A stretch of DNA of 64,000 nt. Origin: Terrimonas pollutisoli. GTDB lineage: Bacteria > Bacteroidota > Bacteroidia > Chitinophagales > Chitinophagaceae. The number at the start of each line of letters is the position of its first letter. The first letter of the stretch is position 1. The position numbers were made by a program, and so were the translations under genes. The DNA lies in the NCBI RefSeq assembly GCF_029360765.1, contig NZ_JARKNA010000010.1, positions 62,001 through 126,000 of the forward strand, given 5' to 3'. A model generated the notes under the pieces. That model was given only the letters and a program-made list of their open reading frames with translations. It was not told the DNA's origin and did not search any database. Shown piece by piece: positions 53,692 through 61,837 of this stretch.

Positions 53692-54345
53692 CTATTTTAC
53701 CTGGGTTAAAAAATATTGCACCCTGCGTAAACCCCATGAAGGATGAATAGTTGATTCAGGCTTGAAAGCCTCAAATTTTTTAATGGCTTCTTCGAACAAT
53801 GCTTTGGCCTCTGTTTTGCTGCCCCCGAATTGCTCGGGTGTAAATAATTTATCCTGCGCTTCCAATAGCGTTACCCTTGGGTTTGCCGGGTTCAGACTTT
53901 TAGCTGTTGCCAGGGCTTCTTCTGCAGCCGGACCAAACGTCATATATCTGTTTTGGGGATCTCCTATCAGGCGAAGAGAAGCGATCATTTTTTTTACACA
54001 ATAAATTTCTGAGTTGTCTTTGCTCAATTCATCTGCCTTATTTAAAAGAGATTCGGCCTTGTCAGCTATGGGGTCAGTTTTATCGGCCATTCCCATTTGC
54101 CCCATGCTCATCATATAAGCTGCACTTACGTTGGCAAAAGCAGCGTAGTAATAAGGAAGCCATTGATTTTTTTCGGCATCGGCAATTCGTTGAAATGAAT
54201 TGGCGAGGTTATTCAGGCCGTCTGGCGTCATAGTAGTATCTACGGCAGGAACGAGTTGCTCCATCGCCTTTGTATATTTCTCACTTTGCGAAAAAGATGC
54301 AATGGCAATAAAAAGTGTTGTAATCAGAAAAAATTGTTTTTTCAT
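53692..54345 (-). CDS. Exported protein with TPR-like helices, 217 aa
   Basis: Start at ATG 54345 (MKKQFFLITTLFIAIASFSQ, signal peptide); the 18 upstream codons do not belong. The mature protein is helical, with repeated Ala-rich helices (LNNLANSFQRIADAEKNQWLPYYYAAFANVSAAYMMS, ADKAESLLNKADELSKDNSEIYCVKKMIAS, EEALATAKSLNPANPRVTLLEAQ) like TPR units. It lies after the TonB-dependent receptor on the same strand, separated by 134 bp holding a 14-bp inverted repeat. Such periplasmic TPR proteins may serve a receptor complex. Confidence 0.78.
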   Translation of the reverse strand: MKKQFFLITTLFIAIASFSQSEKYTKAMEQLVPAVDTTMTPDGLNNLANSFQRIADAEKNQWLPYYYAAFANVSAAYMMSMGQMGMADKTDPIADKAESLLNKADELSKDNSEIYCVKKMIASLRLIGDPQNRYMTFGPAAEEALATAKSLNPANPRVTLLEAQDKLFTPEQFGGSKTEAKALFEEAIKKFEAFKPESTIHPSWGLRRVQYFLTQVK

Positions 54346-54383
54346 TTGTTTTATTTTTAATTGTTTTGGGCCAAATGGAATTC

Positions 54384-54436
54384 GCCATAAAATTTTCATC
54401 GGTGGTTGGTATAATTTACCCCGAAAATTTTATGGC
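54384..54436 (-). repeat. 14-bp perfect inverted repeat between the receptor and the TPR-like gene
   Basis: GCCATAAAATTTTC (54384-54397) pairs with GAAAATTTTATGGC (54423-54436); the loop is 25 bases. In the transcript it would form an intercistronic hairpin that could reduce downstream expression or stabilise mRNA ends. There is no U-tract, so it is not a classic terminator. Confidence 0.7.
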
Positions 54437-54479
54437 TCATTTCATGTTTATTCTTTTTTAGGTTGTTTAGTGTATCATT

Positions 54480-56735
54480 TTATAAAGCGTTATTAATGAT
54501 TTCATCACTTCTGTCTACACCAAAACTGATAAAGGCGCCGATGAAAACAAACATCCTGGAAGTTGGTGTAATAGCTTCTTTACGATAACCGTTGTACGAA
54601 TATTGATACCCATAGGTCTGTTTAATATTGAGGATATTACTGACCTGTAACACCCAAACCGCATACGACTTCGGATTTTTCTTACCGATAAACGGTAAAT
54701 AATTAATGGCGAAGCTTACATTATGATAATCCGGGATGGTTCCCCTGTCATTGAATTTATAATTGGAACCATCATAGCCTATGTGGTAATAGGGGCGTCC
54801 GCTGGCATAATTATAAGCACCATTCAAATTCATTTTCCACTTTTGTATAAATCGTTTCACTACCAATGAGCTTGTATGCCTGGCAGCAAAATTGGGTGTT
54901 ATGGCAAAAGGAAAATTCAAAAAATCCCTTTTTGTATCGAGATACGAATAAGAGATCCAGTAATCAAGATTCTTGATTGTTTTTTTATCACGCCAGAAAA
55001 ATTCGATACCCCTTGCATCGCCAAAGCCATTATTATTGATAGCCAGTTCCTGGTAATTACTAAGATCTGTTTTCACCAGGTTGTCATACTTTTTATAAAA
55101 GATTTCCGCCCGAAAAGATTGCTGATTGACGACCCGCTGAAACTGGGCGATATAGTGAGTCGCCTTCATAAACCCAAGTTCATTTACCGAAGGCAGGTAT
55201 CTTCTTTCGGGGTTTTGGTAAAATATACCATAGGCAAGCGATGCCTGGGTTCCTCTACTTAATTTATACGCCAGGGATGCCCGCGGAGCAAAATTTGTTT
55301 TGTTTAACAAAGATGAATGTTCAAAACGTCCACCCAATTTTGCAGCCAGCGCATTCGTGAGATAAATGTCGGTCTCACCAAAAATGGCATTAATATTTTC
55401 TTTTAGACTACCCGGATAATCCTGGCCATTGTGATCGGTATATATTAATTTGTCTTTGCTGAAATTATACTCCGTGCCAAATCGAACAGAACTTAATCCT
55501 CTTAGTCTTCTTTCTAAAACCAATTTGACATTGAAATAATTACCCCTGGTATCAACATCAAATTTTTTAAATTCAAGACCCGACAGTATTACGTCATTTT
55601 TGTCCTGATCCTGCATCCCACTGTTAATGTCATCTTTATTGTTGGTGTAAGAAAACCCAAGATTGACCTTCCATTTTTTTCCAATATTTTCTTTCCATGC
55701 CAGGTTATGATAAATATTGGTATTACGAATACCAAATTTGTCTAAATATCCAACTGAGTCAATACTATTTGTTGTAAATGCAAGCCTGTTGCTGCTGAAA
55801 TAGCCATAGTATTTTAGTATGCCGGTATTGGATGTTTTAATACGAAAATTAGCGTCTGCATTGTGATAAGCCGGTACTTTCGAGTAATCCTGTTTTTGTT
55901 TTATGACGGCAAAGGCGAGATCAAGGTTTGTATATCCGTAGTTCACACCCCACGATGACTTTTTATCCTTCGCTAAGTGTTGAAACCCCGCATTACCGCT
56001 TAGCACTGTTATACCAATATTAGCTGAAGATCGTTCAGGCAGATCAATGGACTCAAGGATTAAGGCAGAAGATAACGCCTGGCCATACAAGGCTGAATAA
56101 CCGCCGGTGCTAAAAACTGTGCCCTTGAAAATAAAAGGAGAGAAACGGCTGAACTGGGCGATATTAGGTACGCCACTATAAAAAAAGTTATTGACCAGGG
56201 TTCCATCAATAAATGTTTTTGTTTCGGCAGCTGTTCCTCCCCGTACATACAGCCCCTCACTCTCACCTACCTGCTGAGCCCCGGGTAATGTTTTGAGAGC
56301 GCCGGTGATATCACCATTAGCACTGGCTGTAGTCACGATATCGAGAGGATCTAATACTGCCGAAGCCCTTTTTCTGTCACTCGCTTCAAACGTACCTGCT
56401 GAGAGAGTGACTGCTTCGAGTTCCGTAATTTCTTCTTTTAGTTCAATGGTGAGATTGAGGTCAGCATTCAATTTTATTTTTTGTTCATAGGGTTTAAAAC
56501 CTACAGCGGTTACCAGTACGGTTTGCTCACCATTTTCGAATGTTATAAAGGAAAACCGCCCGGAAGAATCAGAAGTGGCTCCATCATAAGAGTCTTTTAT
56601 ACTTATGCTTGCGGCATAGACACCTTTCGCCTTTGTGTTTTTGACAGTTCCTTGTATGGTTATTTGGGCCAACGTAGACTGGCTCATGAGGCAGCCCAAT
56701 AACAAAAGAAAAAAAGCAGAATTAACTGACTTCAC
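54480..56735 (-). CDS. TonB-dependent receptor (GTG start)
   Basis: 751 residues. The start is GTG at 56735, giving MKSVNSAFFLLLLGCLMSQSTLAQ; no in-frame ATG lies between it and the promoter. Next are a carboxypeptidase-regulatory-like domain (TIQGTVKNTKAKGVYAASISIKDSYDGATSDSSGRFSFITF), a plug domain (DITGALKTLPGAQQVGESEGLYVRGGTAAETKTFIDGTLV) and a barrel ending in a terminal strand with MFVFIGAFISFGVDRSDEIINNAL. There is no SusD partner, so a metal, siderophore or vitamin is more likely than a glycan. The 217-residue and wHTH genes follow on the strand. Confidence 0.9.
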   Translation of the reverse strand: MKSVNSAFFLLLLGCLMSQSTLAQITIQGTVKNTKAKGVYAASISIKDSYDGATSDSSGRFSFITFENGEQTVLVTAVGFKPYEQKIKLNADLNLTIELKEEITELEAVTLSAGTFEASDRKRASAVLDPLDIVTTASANGDITGALKTLPGAQQVGESEGLYVRGGTAAETKTFIDGTLVNNFFYSGVPNIAQFSRFSPFIFKGTVFSTGGYSALYGQALSSALILESIDLPERSSANIGITVLSGNAGFQHLAKDKKSSWGVNYGYTNLDLAFAVIKQKQDYSKVPAYHNADANFRIKTSNTGILKYYGYFSSNRLAFTTNSIDSVGYLDKFGIRNTNIYHNLAWKENIGKKWKVNLGFSYTNNKDDINSGMQDQDKNDVILSGLEFKKFDVDTRGNYFNVKLVLERRLRGLSSVRFGTEYNFSKDKLIYTDHNGQDYPGSLKENINAIFGETDIYLTNALAAKLGGRFEHSSLLNKTNFAPRASLAYKLSRGTQASLAYGIFYQNPERRYLPSVNELGFMKATHYIAQFQRVVNQQSFRAEIFYKKYDNLVKTDLSNYQELAINNNGFGDARGIEFFWRDKKTIKNLDYWISYSYLDTKRDFLNFPFAITPNFAARHTSSLVVKRFIQKWKMNLNGAYNYASGRPYYHIGYDGSNYKFNDRGTIPDYHNVSFAINYLPFIGKKNPKSYAVWVLQVSNILNIKQTYGYQYSYNGYRKEAITPTSRMFVFIGAFISFGVDRSDEIINNAL

Positions 56736-56760
56736 CGTTAGTCTGGTTTGAATGGTCTGA

Positions 56761-56791
56761 CAAATGTAAACTAGTTTACAACATAAACCAA
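56761..56791 (-). promoter_or_regulatory. Promoter of the TonB-dependent receptor operon
   Basis: On the minus strand TTG (56791-56789), a 20-bp spacer, and TACATTTG (56768-56761): an exact fit to the Bacteroidota consensus. Transcription would begin near 56754, 18 bases before the GTG start, which supports that start. Confidence 0.72.
56765..56780. promoter_or_regulatory. 16-bp perfect palindrome TGTAAACTAGTTTACA overlapping the receptor promoter
   Basis: The palindrome covers the end of the -7 element and most of the spacer, a classic place for a repressor. Each half-site is TGTAAACT. A candidate binder is the winged-helix protein at 53243-53533. Confidence 0.68.
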
Positions 56792-56805
56792 ATTTCAGAA
56801 AAGAA

Positions 56806-56829
56806 GGCCGGGCACTCTCCTACCCGGCC
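56806..56829 (-). terminator. Terminator of the 467-residue T9SS gene
   Basis: GC-rich 7-bp stem GGCCGGG / CCCGGCC (56806-56812 with 56823-56829) with minus-strand TTCTTTTC after it. Confidence 0.72.
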
Positions 56830-56849
56830 GGAACCCCTGGTAGTAAATA

Positions 56850-58253
56850 TTATTGTTTGATAATTGATTGGCTCGCAGTTTGACCATCACAACTAACTCT
56901 TACAATATAAAATCCTTTTGCCAGTTTGGTTAGTTGCAAAGCTTCGGTTTGACCTGCATCTGGTACGATATTCTTTAAGGCAACCTGGCCCGTATTGTTA
57001 TATACTTCATAGCTTACCTTTTTGTGTTGCCAATTAGCTGGAATAGTTATATGAAGCTCATTGATCACTGGATTCGGATAAGCTACCACGCTTAACTTCT
57101 GTTCTGCAGTTTTACCAAACCTGATCGACCTTACATATGACAACTCACTCTTACCATCGATGTCAACAGAACGAAGGCGGTAATAAATTACGGCTTGTTT
57201 GCCGGCATCAATACCTTGATCAGAAAAAGAATAGCTCCTTGTTTCATTCGAGTTTCCCGCTGCAAATACTATCCCGGCCTCTGCATATATCTCGCCATCG
57301 ATACTTTTTTCAATTACAAAATGACTTACGCTTTTCTCAGAAGAAGTGGCCCATTTAAGGTCAATATCATTTCCGTTTAGTATAGCTGTAAATGAAGCAA
57401 GCTTAACAGGCAACAAAACAGGGTTTGAAAAATTGATAGTAACAAGAGCGGTATTTGAAGTGAGCGGATCAAATCCATTATCTGCTAAGTTATAGCTGAA
57501 AGTAGTTGCTGAACCTGTAAATCCGGGATTTGGTGTAAAAGAGAAACTTCCATTTTCATTCAATACAACTACACCATCAATGGAAGTAATTGTCATTGCC
57601 GATTTCAAAGCCTCACCGTTTGGATCGCTATCATTCGTCATGACATTACCATAAAAAGGTAAGCCAGCGGCACCATTGAAAATATCATTTACGGCAAGGG
57701 GCGCAGCGTTACAGGTGCCTGAACCATATAACGCATTTGCTCCAGCATACAAATCATCAAAAATTAAACGGGAATTTCCATCTCCCGTAGCACCACCCAG
57801 CCGAAGCGCTAATTTTCTTAAACCTGTTGAAGCCAGGGTGAATGTCTGATTAAAGGTAAGAACGGAAGTAGCGGAATTCTTATCCATAGTAATAATGTGC
57901 AAAGAAGTAAAATTTCCTGCTACATCAATCAATCCGATTTCGATAGTCCTGGTTGCATTACCATTTAGCTTGATGCTTACTTTATATTTAAACGAAACCT
58001 GAAAAGAAGTTGACGTAATGTTTAGTGCAGGTGTCATAATATCTCTCGTGCCCGAGCCGCTTGTCGGTGGATTAGTGTACATACTACCTGCTCCGGTAAT
58101 TACACCTGCTGCTGCGAAAGTAGAATAAACATTAGTCAAGGTCCAGCAGTTACCGTTTAAACTGGCCTCTGGGCCATCGAAATTTTGAGAAAATTGTGCC
58201 ACAGCAACTGAGAAGACAAAGCTTGCAAAAATGGAGAGTAAAATTGTTTTCAT
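56850..58253 (-). CDS. T9SS type A sorting-domain protein with cadherin-like domain, 467 aa
   Basis: Signal peptide (MKTILLSIFASFVFSVAVAQ), an N-terminal beta-sandwich (FDGPEASLNGNCWTLTNVYSTFAAAG...DIMTPALNITSTSFQVSFKYK), a cadherin/VCBS-like domain (AVNDIFNGAAGLPFYGNVMTNDSDPNGEAL...GSFSFTPNPGFTGSATTFSYNLADNGFDPLTS), the T9SS linker (HFVIEKSIDGEIYAEAGIVFAAGN) and a sorting domain (LSVVAYPNPVINELHITIP...GFYIVRVSCDGQTASQSIIKQ). Likely a surface adhesion or matrix protein. The upstream region carries the motif shared with the operon at 23987. Confidence 0.86.
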   Translation of the reverse strand: MKTILLSIFASFVFSVAVAQFSQNFDGPEASLNGNCWTLTNVYSTFAAAGVITGAGSMYTNPPTSGSGTRDIMTPALNITSTSFQVSFKYKVSIKLNGNATRTIEIGLIDVAGNFTSLHIITMDKNSATSVLTFNQTFTLASTGLRKLALRLGGATGDGNSRLIFDDLYAGANALYGSGTCNAAPLAVNDIFNGAAGLPFYGNVMTNDSDPNGEALKSAMTITSIDGVVVLNENGSFSFTPNPGFTGSATTFSYNLADNGFDPLTSNTALVTINFSNPVLLPVKLASFTAILNGNDIDLKWATSSEKSVSHFVIEKSIDGEIYAEAGIVFAAGNSNETRSYSFSDQGIDAGKQAVIYYRLRSVDIDGKSELSYVRSIRFGKTAEQKLSVVAYPNPVINELHITIPANWQHKKVSYEVYNNTGQVALKNIVPDAGQTEALQLTKLAKGFYIVRVSCDGQTASQSIIKQ

Positions 58254-58485
58254 CGAGTCCGTTTTAGGGTTCCAGATTTAAGGGGTTCTGCTATTGAAAC
58301 CTTCAGACATCCATGAAAACCGGATACGATAAATAACGTGATCAGGGGTAGTTGTACGGCTTGTTTCACGATCGGATTTTCTTAGTTTACTTAGGGTTTC
58401 TTCGAATTCCAACACAAAATATTATGAGGATTTTACCCATGCAAGTTTTCAGAGTATTTTTTCTCAATAATTACCGTATTTTATG

Positions 58486-58503
58486 TAGTATAATTACTAC
58501 TTA
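58486..58503 (-). promoter_or_regulatory. Shared upstream motif, copy 2
   Basis: Minus strand TAAGTAGTAATTATACTA; 17 of 18 bases match 24090-24107. It is palindromic at its centre and lies 233 bp before a T9SS gene start. Confidence 0.45.
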
Positions 58504-58600
58504 TATTTATAATATATTGATAATAAGTAGTTTTATAACTATTTCCTTTTGAGATTACTTTTTCCAATAGTTGTTATTATGAGACTGTAAACCCACTAAA

Positions 58601-58630
58601 AAAGCCTACTGTTTTGAAACAATAGGCTTT
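58601..58630 (-). terminator. Terminator of the ATP synthase operon after atpA
   Basis: 14-bp stem with one mismatch (AAAGCCTACTGTTT / AAACAATAGGCTTT), then a T-rich tail on the minus strand. It shows that atpG is not co-transcribed after atpA. Confidence 0.85.
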
Positions 58631-58652
58631 CCAGAAACTATTAAACTGAAAA

Positions 58653-60233
58653 CTACGCCTTATATTGTGGCGTCAGCTCACGTGCTAATTCTACCATCTT
58701 CTTCAGACCGCTGTCAGGCAGGTTTCCTTTTTTAAACTCAGCCAAAACATCCGGCAGTTTGTTCTCCATTTCCATCAGGAAATGCTCTTCAAATTCTTTC
58801 ACTCTTTTAACTGCTACATCTTTAATTAAACCATTTGTACCCAGGTAAATGATAGCTACCTGTTTTTCAACCGGGAAAGGAGAATACTGAGGTTGCTTAA
58901 GAACTTCCACGTTACGGGCTCCTTTGTCAATTACGGATTTTGTAGCCGCATCCAGATCCCCCCCAAACTTTGAGAAGGCTTCCATTTCACGATACAAAGC
59001 CTGGTCAAGTTTTAATGTACCTGCTACCTTCTTCATGGATTTGATCTGCGCATTACCACCCACACGGCTTACCGAAATACCCACGTTGATAGCCGGACGG
59101 ATACCCGATAAGAACAGGTTTGTCTCCAGGAATATCTGTCCGTCAGTAATAGAAATCACGTTGGTAGGGATATAAGCGGATACATCGCCAGCTTGTGTTT
59201 CAATTACCGGTAACGCTGTTAATGAACCTCCTCCTTTTACCAGATGCCTGATACTGTCAGGTACATCATTCATATTTTTAGCCACATTATCATCACTGAT
59301 AATTTTAGCAGCTCTTTCCAGTAAACGGCTATGCAGGTAGAATACATCACCAGGATACGCCTCACGACCAGGGGGACGACGTAATAAAAGAGATACTTCA
59401 CGATACGCTACCGCTTGTTTTGAAAGATCGTCATAAATGATCAACGCCGGACGACCGGTATCGCGGAAAAATTCTCCTATCGCAGCTCCGGCAAAAGGAG
59501 CATAGAATTGCAACGGAGCCGGATCAGAAGCGGAAGCCGCAACAATCGTGGTATATTCCATCGCACCCGCATCTGTCAGCGTTTGCATCACACCCGCAAT
59601 AGTCGATGCTTTTTGCCCAATCGCAACATATATACAATAAACAGGTTTTCCTGCTTTGTAAAATTCTCTTTGATTTATGATCGTATCTACCGCAATAGCT
59701 GTTTTACCAGTCTGGCGGTCACCAATGATCAACTCCCGTTGTCCACGTCCGATCGGGATCATGGCATCAATAGCTTTAATACCTGTCTGCAATGGTTCTT
59801 TTACCGGCTCACGAAAGATTACACCGGGTGCTTTTCTTTCCAAAGGCATTTCATAACGTTCGCCGGTGATAGGACCTTTTCCATCTATCGGCTCACCCAA
59901 TGTGTTTACCACACGACCTGACATACCTTCACCTACTTTAATAGATGCGATCTGGCCCGTACGACGAACTTTTGCTCCTTCTTTTACATCCCCGCTTTCA
60001 CCCATCAATACCACACCCACATTATCTTCCTCCAGATTCAGGGCAATAGCACGAACACCGTTTTCAAATTCTACCAGTTCCCCATAACGCACATTGCCCA
60101 GGCCATAAACGCGGGCAATACCATCACCAATTTGCAATACGTTACCAACTTCTTCCAGGTCGGCGCTGGCGTTAAAATTGCTTAACTGCTGGCGCAGTAT
60201 CGCACTTATTTCATCCGGTTTAATATCAGCCAT
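58653..60233 (-). CDS. atpA: F1Fo ATP synthase subunit alpha
   Basis: 526 residues, the family length. The nucleotide-binding P-loop GDRQTGKT is at 171-178; further signatures are IIYDDLSKQAVAYREVSLLLRRPPGREAYPGDVFYLHSRLLERAA and ISITDGQIFLETNLF, GIRPAINVGISVSRVGG. It forms the F1 headpiece with beta. It is the last gene of the operon atpB-E-F-H-A. atpG, atpD and atpC are not in the window. Confidence 0.98.
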   Translation of the reverse strand: MADIKPDEISAILRQQLSNFNASADLEEVGNVLQIGDGIARVYGLGNVRYGELVEFENGVRAIALNLEEDNVGVVLMGESGDVKEGAKVRRTGQIASIKVGEGMSGRVVNTLGEPIDGKGPITGERYEMPLERKAPGVIFREPVKEPLQTGIKAIDAMIPIGRGQRELIIGDRQTGKTAIAVDTIINQREFYKAGKPVYCIYVAIGQKASTIAGVMQTLTDAGAMEYTTIVAASASDPAPLQFYAPFAGAAIGEFFRDTGRPALIIYDDLSKQAVAYREVSLLLRRPPGREAYPGDVFYLHSRLLERAAKIISDDNVAKNMNDVPDSIRHLVKGGGSLTALPVIETQAGDVSAYIPTNVISITDGQIFLETNLFLSGIRPAINVGISVSRVGGNAQIKSMKKVAGTLKLDQALYREMEAFSKFGGDLDAATKSVIDKGARNVEVLKQPQYSPFPVEKQVAIIYLGTNGLIKDVAVKRVKEFEEHFLMEMENKLPDVLAEFKKGNLPDSGLKKMVELARELTPQYKA

Positions 60234-60318
60234 CTTGAAACGTTTATTGTTTGTTATTTATATTTTTTTGTTTCCAGTTTTCGGTTCCCCTATTCACGAC
60301 TCGCCGGCTCGCCGCTCA

Positions 60319-60882
60319 CTATCTTATCTTGTAGATAAAGTCATTGTTCTCAAACTGGCGGGCTATTGTCTTAAGATCATAAGCTATGCTGGCATCAACC
60401 AGTTTGTCTCCAACCTGTAACACAAATCCACCTATAATATCCTGATCCACTTTTTCTTCCAACTCAATATTATCATAACCACTGGCTTTTTTCACCTGGT
60501 TAGTTATCACTCTCCTTACTTCATCAGTAAGTGGTACCGCTGTAGTCAGTCTTACCGAATGGATATCCTTGTGCTCTTTATATTGGCTGATAAAAGCCGT
60601 AGTGATCTCGGGTAAATTGCTTTCTCTTCCTTTACTGATCAATAAAGCATTAAAGGCGGCTGTTATTTCAGAGATCTTTCCGTTGGTAACTGCCTCAACA
60701 ATTTTCTTTTTTGTGTCCGACTTTACCACCGGACTTTTCAGCAAGCTCACAAAATCAGGGTTGCTTTTGCAGATCTGTTGCAACAATTCCATGTCTGCGT
60801 ATACCTGCTCCAGCTTACCTTTTTCGATAGCCAGGTCAAGTATTGATTTTGCGTAACGGAATGCTAAACGTGGATTTGGCAT
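60319..60882 (-). CDS. atpH: F1Fo ATP synthase subunit delta
   Basis: Start at ATG 60882 (MPNPRLAFRYAKSILDLAIEKG), the usual N-terminus; the 13-codon upstream extension is unlikely. 187 residues with the delta/OSCP pattern: YAKSILDLA, then VSLLKSPVVKSDTKKKIV, and C-terminal DQDIIGGFVLQVGDKLVDASIAYDLKTIARQ. It links the F1 head to the peripheral stalk. A hairpin-forming spacer separates it from atpF. Confidence 0.95.
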   Translation of the reverse strand: MPNPRLAFRYAKSILDLAIEKGKLEQVYADMELLQQICKSNPDFVSLLKSPVVKSDTKKKIVEAVTNGKISEITAAFNALLISKGRESNLPEITTAFISQYKEHKDIHSVRLTTAVPLTDEVRRVITNQVKKASGYDNIELEEKVDQDIIGGFVLQVGDKLVDASIAYDLKTIARQFENNDFIYKIR

Positions 60883-60905
60883 ATTTTTAAAAAGTTTCAA
60901 GCTAT

Positions 60906-60952
60906 AAGGTGCAAGGTACAAGTTGATGCCTGTGCCTTGTATCTTGTGCCTT
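60906..60952 (-). repeat. Imperfect hairpin in the atpF-atpH spacer
   Basis: AAGGTGCAAGGTACAAG (60906-60922) pairs with 60936-60952 in 14 of 17 positions, with wobble-type mismatches and a 13-base loop. The arms consist of CTTGTRCCTTG-like units, a common low-complexity repeat of this group. Confidence 0.55.
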
Positions 60953-60957
60953 GTTCC

Positions 60958-61452
60958 TTAGTTCAATTTTACTTCGTCAACCAGCCCTTTAATATGAGCT
61001 TCCTGTGATTCTTTGCCTCCTAATTCTCTTCTCAATACTTTCTCACTTACTTCGATTACGAGTTTACCAACCTGGTTTTTTACTTCGGTGATGGCCGCCA
61101 TTTTTTGGGTTTCAATGGCAGCTTGTGCTTCTACCATAATCTTATTCGCCTCAACTTTTGCCTGGTCTTTTGCCTCGTTAATAATCTTATCCTTTGTTTC
61201 TCTTGCCTCTTTCAGCATCTGCGCTCTTTCCTCACGTGCTTTTGCTAATAGAGCTTCATTTTCACTCTTCATTTGAGCCATCTCTGCCTTTACTTTTTCA
61301 GCGGCCGCAATAGAATTAGCGATATTGCTTTCTCTTTCATTCAATGATTTAAGAATGGGCTTCCACGCAAATTTTTTCAACAATAACAGTACTACCACAA
61401 AGGCTACTATCGTCCAAACAAAAAAACCAAGATGGGGAGTTAACAAACTCAT
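60958..61452 (-). CDS. atpF: F1Fo ATP synthase subunit b
   Basis: 164 residues. One N-terminal membrane helix (HLGFFVWTIVAFVVVLLLLKKFAW) is followed by a long charged coiled coil (ERESNIANSIAAAEKVKAEMAQMKSENEALLAKAREERAQMLKEA...), the peripheral stalk, and a short C-terminal part with EKVLRRELG. Placed between atpE and atpH as in most operons. Confidence 0.97.
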   Translation of the reverse strand: MSLLTPHLGFFVWTIVAFVVVLLLLKKFAWKPILKSLNERESNIANSIAAAEKVKAEMAQMKSENEALLAKAREERAQMLKEARETKDKIINEAKDQAKVEANKIMVEAQAAIETQKMAAITEVKNQVGKLVIEVSEKVLRRELGGKESQEAHIKGLVDEVKLN

Positions 61453-61549
61453 AGAAGTAAATATTATAAATCTTTAATTCAAAAACTTTTTAAGTAACTG
61501 CACCCTCTGCCCTGTGCTTCAGGTACAGTACTGACTTTGGGAAGTATGA

Positions 61550-61801
61550 TTACTTCAGAACCGCCAATAAACCAGCGATTACCGCAAACAGTGCCACACC
61601 TTCTACGAAGGCAGCTGTCAGGATCATACCACCACGGATGTCGTTTGCAGCTTCCGGCTGACGGGCAATAGCCTCAGTAGCACCTTTACCGATCTGACCG
61701 ATACCGATACCTGCACCAATAGCAGCTAAACCAGCACCTACAGCACCACCAAAGTGAGACCAGCTTCCAGAAACTTCCAACAGAATGTTCATTAAATCCA
61801 T
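61550..61801 (-). CDS. atpE: F1Fo ATP synthase subunit c
   Basis: 83 residues, two membrane helices with a polar loop (ARQPEAANDI). The ion-binding carboxylate is Glu67 in AAFVEGVALF. The residue after it is Gly rather than Ser/Thr, and no Na+-type Gln/Glu-Ser set is seen, so a proton-driven ring is most likely. The Gly-rich first helix (GAVGAGLAAIGAGIGIGQIGKG) allows close packing of the ring. Confidence 0.96.
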   Translation of the reverse strand: MDLMNILLEVSGSWSHFGGAVGAGLAAIGAGIGIGQIGKGATEAIARQPEAANDIRGGMILTAAFVEGVALFAVIAGLLAVLK

Positions 61802-61837
61802 GACTCTGATTTTATAATTAAAAAAAAACTTATGCTA

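Larger units (their letters stand above)
58254..58652. other. AT-rich intergenic region
   Basis: 399 bp upstream of the T9SS gene at 56850 and downstream of atpA. It holds the palindrome GTAGTATAATTACTAC (58485-58500), the inverted repeat CTACTTAT/ATAAGTAG (58497-58530), and the atpA terminator. No gene is supported. Confidence 0.6.

Noticed and set aside
58352..58552. 66-residue plus-strand frame in the AT-rich spacer
   Set aside because: Composition is that of non-coding AT-rich DNA, with no start signal or domain.
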